In this document: one piece after another, positions 37,051 through 38,247 of the stretch
How positions within the stretch are numbered: position 1 is the stretch's first letter
How the letters are laid out: each line of letters opens with the position of its first letter
From: Anaerolineae bacterium
GTDB taxonomy: Bacteria; Chloroflexota; Anaerolineae; Aggregatilineales; Phototrophicaceae
Direction: 5' to 3'
Assembly: GCA_022843385.1 (NCBI GenBank)
Contig: JALHNT010000066.1
Location: 1 to 38,247, forward strand
DNA length: 38,247 nucleotides
Program-made: the position numbers and the translations under genes
The notes under the pieces: generated by a model
Database searches by the model: none
The model's input: only the letters and a program-made list of their open reading frames with translations
Told to the model about the DNA's origin: nothing

Positions 37051-37956
37051 TCATAGCGCCAGCGCCAGCCGTCCCAGTTCGCTGCGGCGCTGGATGCCGC
37101 CCACCAGCCAGCAGTGTTCCGGCCCGGTCGCCACACCCACTCGCGACCAGACAGCGTCCTCCGCGCTCATGAGCTGGGGGCGGGCGAACATCCCGGCATA
37201 GATGATGTCCGGGTCGGCATCGGCCGGTTCCAACACCTGCCAGCGGCAGCGATGCCACGAGCAGATCACATCGCCGCGACGGTTGCGGGCGCAGTACAGA
37301 TGACCATAGCGCGAAGGGGTCAGGTCGGTCGGCAGGTTGGCGGGGAATGGTTCGCCCGGCGTCAGCGGTTCATCCAGCGGCACGCCGAAATCCAGGCCAT
37401 CAGCCTCTGATGGCGGCTTGCCGGTCTCATAAAGGCCGATCTTGATGCCCTGCAATTCGACTTTAAGGAAAGGCTGGGCAAACATCGTCGAACGTCGCAG
37501 CCCGGCGAAGGCCTGGTCGGCGCGGCGGATCAACTCGTTCAGCGGCGGAACGCCCCACTCGCTCCGTTCGGCATCGGTGGTGCGCGGGTCCGTATCCCAG
37601 ATGCGCCAGCCATCGCCATCGATAACGCTGTTGGTGCCATACTTCTGTGGCCGGCCTTGCCGCATCAGCCAGCGATCCAGCGCCGCAGCCGCCTGGTAAC
37701 GCCCGCGTGGATGCCCCAAATCCGCCGCCAGCCGCGCCAGCAGATGCGCCTGCGCCCAGTGTTCCAGCCGTTCGCCATGCTGAAACAAACCAGCGGCATG
37801 GTAATAATCATCGGCATCATGGACAGCGCCCTCGGTCAGCATGGCTTGTACCAGCGGCAACCGCCCCTGGCTGGCAATCAGGGCTTCGTCGCCGGGGTAA
37901 GTCTGGGCGTCGCGACGGTCTTCATCATAGAGCGCGTGGAGTTCAGGATTGGTCAT
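37051..37956 (-). CDS. DUF6624-like domain protein with unknown C-terminal half
   Basis: The first ~125 residues resemble the DUF6624 pattern: a DEDRRDAQTYP opening, a helix with YYHAAGLFQHGERLEHWAQA, LARLAADLGHPRGRYQAAAA, and the ending LDRWLMRQGRPQKYGTNSV. The C-terminal ~170 residues (acidic-aromatic, with two Cys in DVICSWHRCRWQ) form a domain I do not know. There is no signal or membrane helix, so it is cytosolic. The start at 37956 has GAGG 5 nt upstream; a GTG at 37962 is the alternative. The role of DUF6624 is not established. It appears to be monocistronic, with a 169-nt gap before the iron-binding protein gene. Confidence 0.8.
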   Translation of the reverse strand: MTNPELHALYDEDRRDAQTYPGDEALIASQGRLPLVQAMLTEGAVHDADDYYHAAGLFQHGERLEHWAQAHLLARLAADLGHPRGRYQAAAALDRWLMRQGRPQKYGTNSVIDGDGWRIWDTDPRTTDAERSEWGVPPLNELIRRADQAFAGLRRSTMFAQPFLKVELQGIKIGLYETGKPPSEADGLDFGVPLDEPLTPGEPFPANLPTDLTPSRYGHLYCARNRRGDVICSWHRCRWQVLEPADADPDIIYAGMFARPQLMSAEDAVWSRVGVATGPEHCWLVGGIQRRSELGRLALAL

Positions 37957-38204
37957 GTACACCTCGGATTACGCTTCAGTGTACCGCCAAATGCCGATTT
38001 GCGCGTCGGGTCAGCGTACATTTCAAGTCGTTGGATTTTATGAGATCCGTGCTATCAGCCTGCGGCTGGTACATAGCCTGTTGCGCCAGTGGGAGAAGCG
38101 TCGCTGGCGTGAGGGAGGGCTGCTTATGCATCAGGACGATTTCGTGGCGTTGCGCCGCTGAGGGGTTATGCAGGTTAAGAAAATATCCAGATAACGGTTT
38201 ACCC

Positions 38205-38224
38205 GGACACCCCGTTGGGTGTCC
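38205..38224. repeat. Palindromic hairpin in intergenic DNA
   Basis: GGACACCC and GGGTGTCC form a perfect 8-bp stem with a 4-nt loop near the right window edge, followed by CTACAAACG. The wording is typical of dispersed intergenic palindromes. The stretch from 37957 to the window edge has no gene I can support. Confidence 0.55.
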
Positions 38225-38247
38225 CTACAAACGAACCGGTTGGCGTA

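Noticed and set aside
37949..38161. 70-codon plus-strand frame at the right edge
   Set aside because: The C-terminal part looks somewhat protein-like, but there is no ribosome site, and the frame overlaps the start and promoter region of the DUF6624-like gene.

Overview
The window reads as a moderately GC-rich chromosomal segment of a Chloroflexota bacterium, probably Anaerolineae-like. The basis is indirect: a fused ADP-forming acyl-CoA synthetase/acetyltransferase, a PAS-bearing Ser/Thr kinase, a secreted clostripain-type peptidase, an ECF sigma factor beside a Thr/Pro-rich DUF5666-type membrane protein, a TIR-WD40 giant, and palindromic intergenic repeats. There is no rRNA or tRNA gene to settle the taxonomy, and nothing looks like phage or plasmid backbone.

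Layout. 1-101: cut-off start of a probable transposase. 194-2929 (-): acyl-CoA synthetase-GNAT fusion, divergent from a kinase plus small membrane protein pair (3141-5018). 5588-6373: TauE/SafE permease. 6570-9080: secreted C11 peptidase. 9838-11381: ECF sigma factor overlapping a membrane-anchored probable regulator. 11467-17555: eight consecutive paralogous two-helix membrane proteins of unknown function. 17628-20692 (-): secreted 5'-nucleotidase and ThrE-type exporter. 21075-24465 (-): chemotaxis-like signalling genes (CheB, CheY-like, RsbT-like, CheW, receiver-Roadblock) without CheA, CheR or a receptor. 24722-26312: TatA, a DUF1992 protein (-) and an M50-type membrane protease. 26910-30329 (-): TIR-transmembrane-WD40 protein with 17 nearly identical repeats. 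30599-35705: sugar-catabolism cluster (Gfo/Idh/MocA, ROK, FAD oxidoreductase, an unknown protein, SIS domain). 35853-36881 (-): iron-binding-type solute-binding protein. 37051-37956 (-): DUF6624-like protein.

The best candidate for an undescribed system is the eight-gene array. All members share an N-terminal EDFxAN...GELT block, two membrane helices and a C-terminal DDGEIIY block. Three successive gene junctions are a 184-bp block about 95% identical by eye, whereas the gene cores have diverged strongly. A shared promoter-like block stands before the first gene and again before the sixth, and a sigma factor and its probable regulator lie immediately upstream.

The second candidate is the TIR-WD40 protein. 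Its repeats are almost identical at DNA level with variation concentrated at a few positions, a pattern expected of a fast-evolving recognition surface. The third is the CheA-less signalling operon, whose receiver-Roadblock protein has Glu in place of the phospho-acceptor Asp.

Intergenic regions carry dispersed repeats: two families occur in two copies each that differ in the number of short tandem units. Functions are inferred from motifs read by eye; no database search was run.
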